A DNA stretch of 9,646 nucleotides from Rickettsiales bacterium (GCA_947505885.1 CANNMN010000036.1:1-9646), one strand, 5' to 3'. Numbered from the stretch's first letter, positions 1 through 6,708 are shown. Made by a program: numbers and translations. The notes: generated by a model from the sequence alone, not told the origin.

Positions 1-1349
1 GAGATCGAAGCAGTAGGAGCGATTGCTAATTTATTCGAAAATCTTTCTTCAATTCCAACTTCTGCCGCATCCAAACATGCCCCTCTTTCTTTCGCCAAAA
101 CTTTTGAAGCATGGTCAACTCCTTGTTTGATGAATTGAAAAATTTTCTTGTTCCAAACTTTGCTCATCGCAGATTCGAGTGGAACATTTTTGCTTTGAAG
201 GAAGGAATGGAAACCCATTACGCCCAGGCCAACAGAGCGTTCACGCATTGCCGAATATTTTGCCTTAACCATTAAATCTGGCGCCTTTTCGATAAAATCT
301 TGCAAGACATTATCGAGGAAACGCATCACATCTTCGAGAATTTTGTCGTTATCTTTCCACTCGTCGTAAAATTCTACATTGAGCGAAGATAGGCAGCACA
401 CTGCGGTGCGGTCTTTACCAAGATGATCAAGGCCGGTCGGCAAAGTAATCTCACTGCAAAGATTTGAGGTTTTAACTTGAAGGCCGAGCTTTTTTTGATG
501 CTCTGGAATCGCGCGGTTAACGGCGTCAACGAAAAGCAAATAAGGCTCTCCTGTTTCAACGCGAGCAGTAAGTAATTTGATCCAAAGAGTACGCGCCTTA
601 ACCACCTCAATCGCCTTGCCGCTATGCGGACTTTTCAATTCGAAGTCGCCATCTTTTTCAACTGCGCGCATGAATTCATCAGTGATCGACACGCCGTGGT
701 GAAGATTAAGTGAGCGACGATTTGGATCGCCACCTGTAGGCCTTCTAATGTCGATAAATTCTTCAATTTCTGGATGATGAATCGGCAAATAAACAGCTGC
801 CGAGCCACGCCTGAGGCTGCCTTGCGAAATGGCCAAAGTTTGCGAATCCATTACTTTAATGAATGGAATAATGCCGGAAGTTTTGCCATTACCGCGCACA
901 ATTTCGCCGATCGAACGGAGATTGCCCCAATAACTACCGATGCCGCCGCCCTTTGAAGCGAGCCACACATTTTCATTCCACAACTCAACGATGCCGGTGA
1001 GTGAGTCGGAAGATTCATTCAAAAAACAGGAGATCGGCAAGCCGCGATCAGTGCCACCATTGCTCAAAATTGGTGTTGCTGGCATAAACCACAAATTCGA
1101 AATGTAGTGGTAAAGACGATTAGCGTGATCTTGGTCATCGGCATAATAAGCGGCGACGCGCGCAAATAAATCTTGGTAAGATTCGCCCGGCATCAAGTAA
1201 CGATCTTTCAAAACCGCCTTGCCGAAATTACTCAACTTGTCGTCGTTCTTATTGTCGACCTTTACGACAAAATTTTTGCCCAAGGAAGACTTAATGGCCG
1301 CTTGCTCTGCGAAAGTTTTTACTGTTTTTGCTGATGTTTTTTTTGACAT
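1..1349 (-). CDS. nrdA: Ribonucleoside-diphosphate reductase, large (alpha) subunit, 3' end missing
   Basis: This is the class I ribonucleotide reductase catalytic subunit, which reduces ribonucleoside diphosphates to deoxy forms in the cytoplasm with the radical-bearing NrdB partner. Translation from the ATG at 1349 is open for 449 codons to the window edge. The family is about 600 residues in this short form, so about a quarter is cut off. The visible active-site set is Cys108 in GLPISCFLNES, the NLCSEITLP loop at 296-304 (Asn296, Cys298, Glu300), and the redox partner Cys318 in AVCCLSSLN. SKGGGIG (132-138) and the APTASI loop at 444-449 also fit. No N-terminal ATP-cone is present, so dATP control by that domain is not expected. 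No Shine-Dalgarno precedes the start, which was chosen as the first ATG before the conserved region. nrdB is not in the window. A possible NrdR operator lies 27 bases upstream. Confidence 0.95.
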   Translation of the reverse strand, partial: MSKKTSAKTVKTFAEQAAIKSSLGKNFVVKVDNKNDDKLSNFGKAVLKDRYLMPGESYQDLFARVAAYYADDQDHANRLYHYISNLWFMPATPILSNGGTDRGLPISCFLNESSDSLTGIVELWNENVWLASKGGGIGSYWGNLRSIGEIVRGNGKTSGIIPFIKVMDSQTLAISQGSLRRGSAAVYLPIHHPEIEEFIDIRRPTGGDPNRRSLNLHHGVSITDEFMRAVEKDGDFELKSPHSGKAIEVVKARTLWIKLLTARVETGEPYLLFVDAVNRAIPEHQKKLGLQVKTSNLCSEITLPTGLDHLGKDRTAVCCLSSLNVEFYDEWKDNDKILEDVMRFLDNVLQDFIEKAPDLMVKAKYSAMRERSVGLGVMGFHSFLQSKNVPLESAMSKVWNKKIFQFIKQGVDHASKVLAKERGACLDAAEVGIEERFSNKLAIAPTASI

Positions 1350-1375
1350 TGGAGAAAATGATTTTAATGCGATTT

Positions 1376-1391
1376 CGACTACATCTAGTGT
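1376..1391. promoter_or_regulatory. Candidate NrdR box upstream of nrdA
   Basis: Thirteen of 16 bases match the palindromic NrdR consensus (ACAC, W, ATAT, M, T, W, GTGT) as I remember it. The right half, CTAGTGT, matches fully. A weaker 10/16 match begins at 1406, 30 bases away. That is close to the roughly 31-base offset usual for paired NrdR boxes. NrdR is a zinc-finger/ATP-cone repressor of ribonucleotide reductase genes, and it would fit an NrdA that lacks its own ATP cone. The -10/-35 elements of the nrdA promoter are not clear to me. The pair could be chance in A/T-rich DNA. Confidence 0.4.
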
Positions 1392-1440
1392 GATAAACCA
1401 GAAAGACCTACTAAATATTGATTTTTGCAGTTTTCTATTT

Positions 1441-1460
1441 TTGCCAGAAATAATTGGCAA
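1441..1460. promoter_or_regulatory. Short dyad upstream of nrdA
   Basis: The sequence is a perfect 6-base inverted repeat, TTGCCA and TGGCAA, separated by 8 bases. It lies about 92 bases upstream of the nrdA start, in a position where a regulator could bind. On the minus strand the left arm could also serve as a poor -35 element (TTGCCA, 17 bases, TAGAAA). No regulator can be named. Confidence 0.2.
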
Positions 1461-1472
1461 TGAAGATTTTTT

Positions 1473-1685
1473 TAGCACGTAATTTTATCAACAATCTTTG
1501 GCCCACCATTCTTTTTTTCCGCATCATCCTTTTTCCCCGTCATCCTCTTTCCTTGTCATCCTCGCGAAAGCGGGGATCCAGAAAAGCACACTCGTTAGCA
1601 CGTAATTTTTCAACAATCTCTTCGACCCATCATCCTTTTTCCCGTCATCCTCGCGAAAGCGGGGATCCAGAAAAGCGCACTCGAA
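1473..1685. repeat. Tandem palindromic intergenic repeats (two units)
   Basis: Two imperfect tandem units start with TAGCACGTAATTTT at 1473 and 1596 and end with GGGGATCCAGAAAAGC plus CACTCG. Each contains the same 27-base core, at 1555-1581 and 1644-1670. Its centre folds as an 8-base stem (ATCCTCGC with GCGGGGAT, one G-U pair) closed by a GAAA tetraloop. Unit 1 carries an extra run of CATCCT-like repeats, so the units are about 123 and 90 bases long. A decayed copy in the opposite orientation may lie at 1697-1730 (GATCCCC then CCGCTTTCGC). Elements with this GTCATCC...GGATCCAG look are common as dispersed repeats in many proteobacterial genomes. Their translation (RHPRESGDP) is a known source of false ORFs. 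Confidence 0.8.
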
Positions 1686-1776
1686 GTAAATAATTAGATC
1701 CCCCAACTTCCCGCTTTCGCCAGAATTACAAAGAAAGCCCCTCAAGATAACAAAAAAACCCGCGCCAGATTTCCCA

Positions 1777-1804
1777 TTGACGAAAACCAACTCGCCCCTA
1801 CCTT
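1777..1804 (+). promoter_or_regulatory. Possible promoter of tRNA-Ser
   Basis: TTGACG at 1777-1782 is a near-consensus -35 element. With a 16-base spacer it precedes TACCTT at 1799-1804, a poor -10 (3 of 6). Transcription would begin about 15 bases before the mature tRNA 5' end. The call rests mostly on the -35 match and position. Confidence 0.35.
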
Positions 1805-1826
1805 GCCCCTCTCTTGAAAAATATGT

Positions 1827-1918
1827 GGAGAGGTGGCCGAGAGGCTGAAGGCACCTTCCTGCTAAGAAGGTATACGGGTAATACTGTATCAAGGGTTCGA
1901 ATCCCTTCCTCTCCGCCA
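1827..1918 (+). tRNA. tRNA-Ser (anticodon GCT)
   Basis: This is a complete class II tRNA that reads AGC/AGU serine codons. The acceptor stem GGAGAGG (1827-1833) pairs with CCTCTCC (1908-1914), followed by discriminator G and an encoded CCA. The anticodon stem CCTTC/GAAGG (1854-1858, 1866-1870) closes the loop CTGCTAA, with anticodon GCT at 1861-1863. A long variable arm (stem ATAC/GTAT) is present as serine tRNAs require, and the T arm is AAGGG-TTCGAAT-CCCTT. The spurious antisense ORF starting MAERKGFEPL comes from this gene. A 6-base hairpin (AGCCTT 1928-1933, AAGGCT 1942-1947) follows, without a T tract. Accessory DNA begins directly downstream, as is common at tRNA integration sites, but no clear att duplication was found. 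Confidence 0.97.
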
Positions 1919-1979
1919 CACCTTGCCAGCCTTAGAGCTACAAGGCTTCACAAGATTTCAAATTTTCGACCGATAGGGA

Positions 1980-2090
1980 TTCGAAATTTCTCCTCTACGA
2001 CCTCCGACCGCTCTAGTACAGGCTCAATCAGATAAACCTCGTTAGTTCGAAACCATATGCCTAGGAAAGGACCCCTTTTGCAAACTTTTT
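1980..2090 (-). repeat. Diverged dispersed repeat, left copy, inverted relative to 5815-6013
   Basis: Read on the minus strand this contains, in order, GCAAAAGGGGTCCTTTCC, TTCGAACT, AGGTTTATCTGA, TGTACTAG and GGAGAAATTTCGAA. The same blocks occur in the same order on the plus strand across the right-hand copies: GCAAATAGGGTCATTTCC, TTCGAACT, AGGTATATCTGA, TAAATACTAG and GGAGAAAAGTTCG. The two sites are therefore homologous and face opposite ways on the two sides of the 1145-residue gene. The left copy has deletions and is more decayed. The rest of the 1919-2257 gap shows no gene except the small ORF that begins at 2258. It does contain a TTTATC/GATAAA dyad at 2231-2249, ahead of that ORF. Confidence 0.7.
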
Positions 2091-2257
2091 AATCGCTCAG
2101 AATTTGTTTTTAGCTCCCGAAAAATGGAGAATGTTGGAAATTTTATTTGTAGATAGCCTTCGTGAAACCCTGATACTACTGCTCAAAATCCGGTTTATCT
2201 GAAACAGAGATTTGGAGAATTATTTTTTTGTTTATCCAATTTTGATAAATTTCAATA

Positions 2258-2320
2258 ATGAGCCTTGATGACTTTTTTGAATTTATGAGTAAAGCTAAGA
2301 AGGCCGAACGTGCAGAATAA
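2258..2320 (+). CDS. Possible 20-residue small protein or leader ORF
   Basis: The ORF begins MSLDDFFEFM and ends KKAERAE, giving an acidic start and a charged helical end. It stops 16 bases before the ATG of the 1145-residue gene and is in a different frame, so it might be a leader or a translationally coupled peptide. It might also be the surviving start of a broken gene. An inverted repeat (TTTATC/GATAAA, 2231-2249) lies just upstream, but no Shine-Dalgarno does. The composition looks protein-like, yet the length is within what chance allows. I do not recognise the product. Confidence 0.25.
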   Translation: MSLDDFFEFMSKAKKAERAE

Positions 2321-2336
2321 TTACTAAAACAATCAG

Positions 2337-5300
2337 ATGAATGTGATGAATGAAATTTTAAGTTTTCCTAAAATAGAGGAATCGATAGAGGAGTTCTTGG
2401 AAAGAAACTACTCGGAAAATCAGAGAAAAATAATTAGCTTCTTGGTAAAGATTGATGACGAGGATTCAATCAAGGTTTATAAAACTGCAATCTTCTGCCT
2501 TCTAAAAAAAGACATCCCAGCTAAAGAGTTATTAATTTCGCATTGTCTCAACGAGTTAATAAATTCCCTACTTCGCAGAAAGGAAGATGAGCAAAGAGAG
2601 GCTTTTCTGAAGTCAGTACGAGAAATAAGTTTTGTTAAGAGTGGAGAACATGGCGATGATAAGATAAAAGAAGTAGCGGCTTCCGCATTCAAAACAATAA
2701 AGGAAAAACTCGGTAATGAGTTGGTAAAAATTCAAGAATTTGTTAACCAACATTTGAAGGCCAGATATAGCACCTCGTTTTTATCTAATGCCATAAAACA
2801 ATCCAAGGACGACTTACAAAAATATCGGCATTATAACGGTGGATTGAGAACTGGAGTAGAGCAGATGACCGCAATCTTCAACAATATTGAAGAAGCCTTG
2901 TTGGAGTTGAGTTTGGGATATATTGATAGAATAAAAACCATAGATAAATCTCTAGAAGAAGCCAATCAAATACCCTTTAAGAAGCCTGGCAGTAACATTG
3001 ATAGAGTTCTAGTAAGCTTAACCGATAGTACAGAAGGATATTTCTTTAAACATTTAGAAAACCCTGAATGGATTGAGCCTTTAACTAAAAAAGGATTCTT
3101 CACTGCACAAATCATAAACCAAAATCAAACCAGCTTATCGCACTTATCTCATGGATCATATCTGGCTAAAATTACTAAAGATAAACCAGAAGAAGTTTTT
3201 AAAGCTATAGAACCATTTTTGCAAAACGAACTAGGGGGAGGAAAAAGCATTAGTGGTCACTCATTACTAATGCTTTTTAAAATTAGTAGCAGCTTTCCAG
3301 CTAATAAAAATTTACACAGTAAAAAAATTGGAGAGGCATATAAAAAATGGATCAATAGCCAAGATAAAATTACAGAGTGGTTGGATGTTAATGAGATTGC
3401 TGCATTTTCAAGAAATCTTATAACCCGAGGGTACGACGATCTAACTTTAGCAATTGTTGAGGCGTCTTTAAAATTAACACCAGAGATATCAACCAAACAA
3501 ATTGGTGAATACACCTCAACCGAAGCCAAATTTAAAAATAAAATCTGCTATGGTCAGATAGATGGCTACTATTACACAGAATTCTTAAAAGATGTCTACA
3601 GCCTATTGATTAGCTCTCATTCTTATGAATTATTCACAATATTTTATTATATTTTCAAAAATGCTGTTGATGCCAAATCATTAAAAGAGGTAGACGAAAA
3701 GCTATGCTATGCACGTTCGGCAATTGAAGAGCACCAGCAAGATCGATATAACAAGGGTCCAGAATTCAAAATAATTTCCGCTATCAGAGATTCAGCAGAG
3801 ATCGTATTTGAAAAAGAGCCGAATAAAGCTGCGCTCATAATCAAAAAGTTAGAAGAAAAATTATCCAATGATTATCAACCCCTTTTATTCATCAGAATCA
3901 TACTTCATTTACTGCGTAAATTTCCTGATAACAAAAAACTAATTTCAAAATATCTCTCTTCAAAAAAATATTTTTATAACCCACAACTTCATCACGAATA
4001 TTACTCTCTGCTTGGCCAAGAGTTCTCAAGTTTAAGATTAGAAGATCAAAATAAAATTCTTAGCTTTGTAGAAAAAGGTCCAAAATTACCAACAAAGAAC
4101 AAAGAAATTGATGAGGGATATAAACGATATTGGACATTTGCAAAACTACACTGCATCAGAAATAGCTTAAGTGATCATTGGAAAGAGAAATATGAGGTGC
4201 TTAAGAAAGAGTTTGCAGAACCTGAAAATCCTGACCTTCTGCACTATAGTTATGAAGCAAGATTTGTGGGGGGGAAATCACCAATAGAGGATAAAGATTT
4301 AGAGAAAAAATCTTTATCAGAAATAATTTCTTACTTAGCAGAATGGAAACCGGAAGGAGGTTTTGATAAGCCTACTCCTAGAGGGTTTGGAGATATTATA
4401 ATAAAAGATTTTGAAAAGAATCCCAGAAAATATCTGGATGATTTGGAGCAGCTTAAAGCAATAAAAAATCCAACTTACATAAAAAGAATATTAAGCTCTC
4501 TAGGAAAATTTAACGAGAAAACAGCCAAAGATTTAGAGGCGATAATTGATCTTGGGAAATGGATTACTTCTCAAGATGTCTTGGTTATAGCTGAATATCA
4601 AGGTCAGTCCGGATATGATAGCGATCTTCATTGGGGATGGTGCAAACAAGAATTATGCAGATTACTTGTGGGAAGTTTTAAACAAAAAGACGATGATCAA
4701 AATACATCTTTACTCAAACTAAAAAATGAAATTTTTGAAATTTTAAAAGCGTTAACTCTTCAGCAAGATCCTACTCTTGAAGAATTGGACAACAACACAG
4801 GAAATGATCGTTATTATATGAGAGCGATCAATAGTTGTCATGGAGAAGCTTTTGCTGCATTGATTGAATTTGGACTATGGCTAGCACGAAATAAGAAAGA
4901 AGAATTAGCATCCGAGCTTATCACTCCAATTCTGACAAAACTATTAGCGGAAAGTGAATACTTAGAAACTTGGGCTATATTTGGTCGTTACTTACCGTGG
5001 TTAATTTTACTAAACAAAGAATGGGTTAAGAACAATTTAGATAAAATTTTACCAGAAAGTAATAGAAAAGAATTTGATGCGGGCTGGCTAACCTACATTA
5101 ATTTTGTAGAACCTTTTAATGATGCATTTGAGGTTTCGAAGAAAAAGTATCTATTTGTTCTTGAAGGTCACTTGTATAACGATACTGAAAAAAATAGAAG
5201 CGAGCGTAGGCTTGGGGAAAGCGTAGCTATATTTTATAGTAGAGGAAAAATTGAGCTAGAAGACGAGCTAATCACAGCGATTTTTGATGGAGAAAACTCT

Positions 5301-5774
5301 GAAGAAAGTTCAGCCATGATTTCTTCCATTGGAAGATGGTCTGGAAACGAGAATCACAAATTACCTGATAAATTCTTAAAGAGATTCCAGGAATTATGGG
5401 ACTGGAGAATGCTGAATATAAAAGGGAAAGAAAAAGATTTTTTAAAAGAATTGGAAGCTTTTTGTTTTTGGTATGGTTTTGGTGAATTTGATAGAAAATG
5501 GGCAATTGATCATTTTCTTAAAATCGTAAAAATCTTAGCTGAGCATAATGCAAAAGTTAGTCTGATTTTTGTTAAAAAACAGTTAGCTAAAGACGTAGAA
5601 GTTCATCGTGATATTGCTGGAGAGATAATGAAAGTACTGCTGAAGAGGGACGGATATCATTATGATAACATCGATATAGCGAGAATTTATTTTGCTTATT
5701 TTCCAGAAGACAAAGACACAAAAAATCAATTTTGTGAGAACTACGGATTGAATGACAATCTTGAAAATATTTGA
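2337..5774 (+). CDS. Large all-helical protein of unknown function (1145 residues)
   Basis: I cannot name this gene. The protein looks cytoplasmic and almost wholly alpha-helical, with no signal peptide, no membrane span and no P-loop (GGGKS at 300-304 lacks the upstream Gly). I see no nuclease, TIR or SIR2 motif. Several blocks resemble, from memory, the helical part of large bacterial proteins often fused to NTPase or effector domains: ISHCLNELINSL (67-78), YFFKHLENPEWIEPLTKKGFF (235-255), KSPIEDKDLEKKSLSEIISYL (647-667), RAINSCHGEAFAALIEFGLWL (829-849), WLTYINF (917-923), LGESVAIFYSRGKIEL (959-974), RFQELWDWRM (1016-1025) and FCFWYGFGEFDRKWAIDHF (1042-1060). An in-frame TAA at 2325 limits the start to 2337 or 2346 (Met4). 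No Shine-Dalgarno is visible. It stands alone, is much richer in A/T than nrdA or selO, and lies between inverted repeats beside a tRNA gene. These points suggest transfer, and a conflict or defence role is possible but unproven. Confidence 0.9.
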   Translation: MNVMNEILSFPKIEESIEEFLERNYSENQRKIISFLVKIDDEDSIKVYKTAIFCLLKKDIPAKELLISHCLNELINSLLRRKEDEQREAFLKSVREISFVKSGEHGDDKIKEVAASAFKTIKEKLGNELVKIQEFVNQHLKARYSTSFLSNAIKQSKDDLQKYRHYNGGLRTGVEQMTAIFNNIEEALLELSLGYIDRIKTIDKSLEEANQIPFKKPGSNIDRVLVSLTDSTEGYFFKHLENPEWIEPLTKKGFFTAQIINQNQTSLSHLSHGSYLAKITKDKPEEVFKAIEPFLQNELGGGKSISGHSLLMLFKISSSFPANKNLHSKKIGEAYKKWINSQDKITEWLDVNEIAAFSRNLITRGYDDLTLAIVEASLKLTPEISTKQIGEYTSTEAKFKNKICYGQIDGYYYTEFLKDVYSLLISSHSYELFTIFYYIFKNAVDAKSLKEVDEKLCYARSAIEEHQQDRYNKGPEFKIISAIRDSAEIVFEKEPNKAALIIKKLEEKLSNDYQPLLFIRIILHLLRKFPDNKKLISKYLSSKKYFYNPQLHHEYYSLLGQEFSSLRLEDQNKILSFVEKGPKLPTKNKEIDEGYKRYWTFAKLHCIRNSLSDHWKEKYEVLKKEFAEPENPDLLHYSYEARFVGGKSPIEDKDLEKKSLSEIISYLAEWKPEGGFDKPTPRGFGDIIIKDFEKNPRKYLDDLEQLKAIKNPTYIKRILSSLGKFNEKTAKDLEAIIDLGKWITSQDVLVIAEYQGQSGYDSDLHWGWCKQELCRLLVGSFKQKDDDQNTSLLKLKNEIFEILKALTLQQDPTLEELDNNTGNDRYYMRAINSCHGEAFAALIEFGLWLARNKKEELASELITPILTKLLAESEYLETWAIFGRYLPWLILLNKEWVKNNLDKILPESNRKEFDAGWLTYINFVEPFNDAFEVSKKKYLFVLEGHLYNDTEKNRSERRLGESVAIFYSRGKIELEDELITAIFDGENSEESSAMISSIGRWSGNENHKLPDKFLKRFQELWDWRMLNIKGKEKDFLKELEAFCFWYGFGEFDRKWAIDHFLKIVKILAEHNAKVSLIFVKKQLAKDVEVHRDIAGEIMKVLLKRDGYHYDNIDIARIYFAYFPEDKDTKNQFCENYGLNDNLENI

Positions 5775-5814
5775 TGTAAGAAATTCGAATTTTTTGGAAT
5801 CTCCTAAAAAAATT

Positions 5815-6013
5815 AGGTATATCTGAAATGACCAATATTAACAAGGATCCAACCCACTTTGGAGACACTAGCCGAAAGTTCGCAAATAGGGTCATTTCCC
5901 TACCAAATGGAAAACTTCGAACTTCAAGGTATATCTGAAAACACCCTCCAAACCCTTGTAAATACTAGCTCCACAAAAGTAGGAGAAAAGTTCGCAAAAG
6001 GGGTACTTTCCTC
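5815..6013 (+). repeat. Two tandem copies of the dispersed repeat, 112-base period
   Basis: Unit A starts with AGGTATATCTGAAA at 5815 and unit B with the same 14 bases at 5927. In both, the AGTTCGCAAA block lies exactly 62 bases further on (5877 and 5989), followed by GGGTCATTTCC or GGGGTACTTTCC. The ends and spacing are kept while the middle has diverged, so this is an old tandem duplication. The same family appears inverted at 1980-2090. The array begins 40 bases after the stop of the 1145-residue gene and ends against the 6014-6063 hairpin. Translations across it look like typical repeat-derived false ORFs. Confidence 0.75.
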
Positions 6014-6063
6014 CGCCATAAAAAAAGACCTGCTACGCAAGTGGCAGGTCTTTTTTTATGGCG
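6014..6063. terminator. 50-base near-perfect hairpin, bidirectional terminator
   Basis: Arms 6014-6036 and 6041-6063 pair over 23 positions with a single G-U wobble, closed by a GCAA (GNRA) tetraloop. The core stem GACCTGCTAC/GTGGCAGGTC is flanked by A7 and T7, so it reads as a rho-independent terminator on both strands. The pairing goes on past the A/T tracts for seven more bases (CGCCATA/TATGGCG), which is more than a terminator needs. It is the first strong terminator after the 1145-residue gene, 240 bases past its stop. It also separates that gene from the KilA-N remnant that points toward it. Confidence 0.85.
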
Positions 6064-6240
6064 AAATGCGAGCGGAGATTTGAAACCTCGGTTCGACAAT
6101 AAGCTTAATTTTTCTTAACGAGCGAAGCGAGTTTAGAAAAATCTTGCGTTTGCAAGCGCGAATGCGCGCCATCCCTTTCTCTCTCCCATTCGTTTTCTCT
6201 AAAACTACAGCGCGATTGCGTAGCAAGTGTGATGGAGTGA
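6064..6240. other. Non-coding spacer with short hairpins
   Basis: I see no credible gene here. The stretch has short dyads: CTTGC/GCAAG at 6143-6156 with a GTTT loop, then GCGC/GCGC at 6156-6167, and TACAGC/GCTGTA arms bracketing about 30 bases near 6207-6249. It probably holds decayed repeat sequence, plus whatever replaced the lost C-terminal part of the KilA-N gene. Confidence 0.4.
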
Positions 6241-6564
6241 TTGCTGTAAATTCCATTCCAACTTTAGACGGTTGTTTTCATCTTCTTTTAAACGCTGGAA
6301 TTCTTTGACTAAGTAAAGTTTGAATTTCGCAGAAACCCAAGAGGCAAAATCGAAGGCTATATCTTCGTGAGAGAATATTCCGCCTGTTTTACCAGCTTTA
6401 GAAATAATCCCAATCGCATCCGTCTTTTCTATCTATTTACTAGGAGACAGAACAAAGGCATTCGCTCCAACTTCTTGTCATAAGGAGTCGAATTCGACCT
6501 TTTTTAAAATTTTGATTATTAATTTTTTCCACAACCCAAGAAACTCGATGGCGTTTTTGGATCG
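6241..6564 (-). pseudogene. KilA-N domain protein remnant
   Basis: Read on the minus strand, the pieces RSKNAIEFLGLW, KINNQNFKK, VEFDSL, GANAFVLSPSK, IEKTDAIGIISKAGKTGG, FSHEDIAFDFASWVSAKFK and LYLVKEFQRLKEDENNRL follow the KilA-N domain pattern typical of phage and mobile-element proteins. The domain usually binds DNA. The reading frame is broken three times. There is one extra base in the A/T run at 6500-6505, a TGA at 6478-6480, and a TAG at 6433-6435 where the family has Trp (SPxKWIEKT). The N-terminal start is missing before 6564, where TAA codons occur. The C-terminal part ends at LEWNLQ, after which the usual TLxKINYRIHTDAI continuation is absent. The gene is clearly dead and marks past mobile-element activity next to the repeat-flanked block. 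Confidence 0.85.
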
Positions 6565-6609
6565 TTACTTTGGTGATTAATTTTGGCTGGCGAAGTAACT
6601 AAAACAAAA

Positions 6610-6633
6610 CATAAATTCTCTGAAGAATTTATG
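6610..6633. promoter_or_regulatory. Perfect 10-base inverted repeat upstream of the C26 gene
   Basis: CATAAATTCT and AGAATTTATG are perfect complements separated by CTGA. The dyad lies about 76 bases before the ATG of the peptidase C26 gene, where it could be an operator. On the minus strand a T-rich run follows it, so a weak terminator for minus-strand transcription is the alternative. No regulator is identifiable. Confidence 0.3.
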
Positions 6634-6666
6634 AAAATAATGAAAATCTTTTCAGGAATTATCTGA

Positions 6667-6693
6667 TTTGGATTTGAAATTTGGATTTAAAAT
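6667..6693 (+). promoter_or_regulatory. 13-base direct repeat with a -10-like TAAAAT
   Basis: TTTGGATTTGAAA (6667-6679) is repeated at once as TTTGGATTTAAAA (6680-6692), with one mismatch. The second copy ends in TAAAAT (6688-6693), a 5/6 match to a -10 element 15 bases before the C26 start codon. No good -35 element sits at the right distance. This may be a promoter, or a simple A/T-rich duplication. Confidence 0.3.
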
Positions 6694-6708
6694 TTACGGC
6701 GCAATTTT

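Noticed and set aside
300..304. GGGKS in the 1145-residue protein (residue numbers) as a Walker A motif
   Set aside because: The first glycine of GxxxxGK[ST] is absent, and no Walker B follows at a suitable distance.
1473..1685. CRISPR array
   Set aside because: There are only two imperfect units of unequal length, each with its own palindrome, and no regular spacers.
1454..1693. Plus-strand ORF with RHPRESGDPEKRT
   Set aside because: It is a translation of the tandem palindromic repeats, without protein-family features.
1524..1919. Minus-strand ORF starting MAERKGFEPL
   Set aside because: It begins in the antisense of tRNA-Ser and runs through the palindromic repeats. This is a well-known false gene pattern.
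1928..1947. AGCCTT/AAGGCT hairpin as a tRNA terminator
   Set aside because: The stem is only six pairs with an 8-base loop and no T tract follows.
1972..2000. AGGGATTCGAAATTTCTCCTCT as a decayed tRNA-Ser 3' end or att site
   Set aside because: It resembles the tRNA 3' end (AGGGTTCGAATCCCTTCCTCTCC) only with gaps and several mismatches. It is partly explained by the dispersed repeat, which also has TTCGAA and TTTCTCCT.
5587..5895. Minus-strand ORF over the end of the big gene and the repeat
   Set aside because: It overlaps the strong gene 2337-5774 antisense and the repeat array. Its N-terminal part is repeat-derived.
6056..6256. Minus-strand 66-residue ORF
   Set aside because: It covers the low-complexity spacer and the very end of the KilA-N remnant in a wrong frame.
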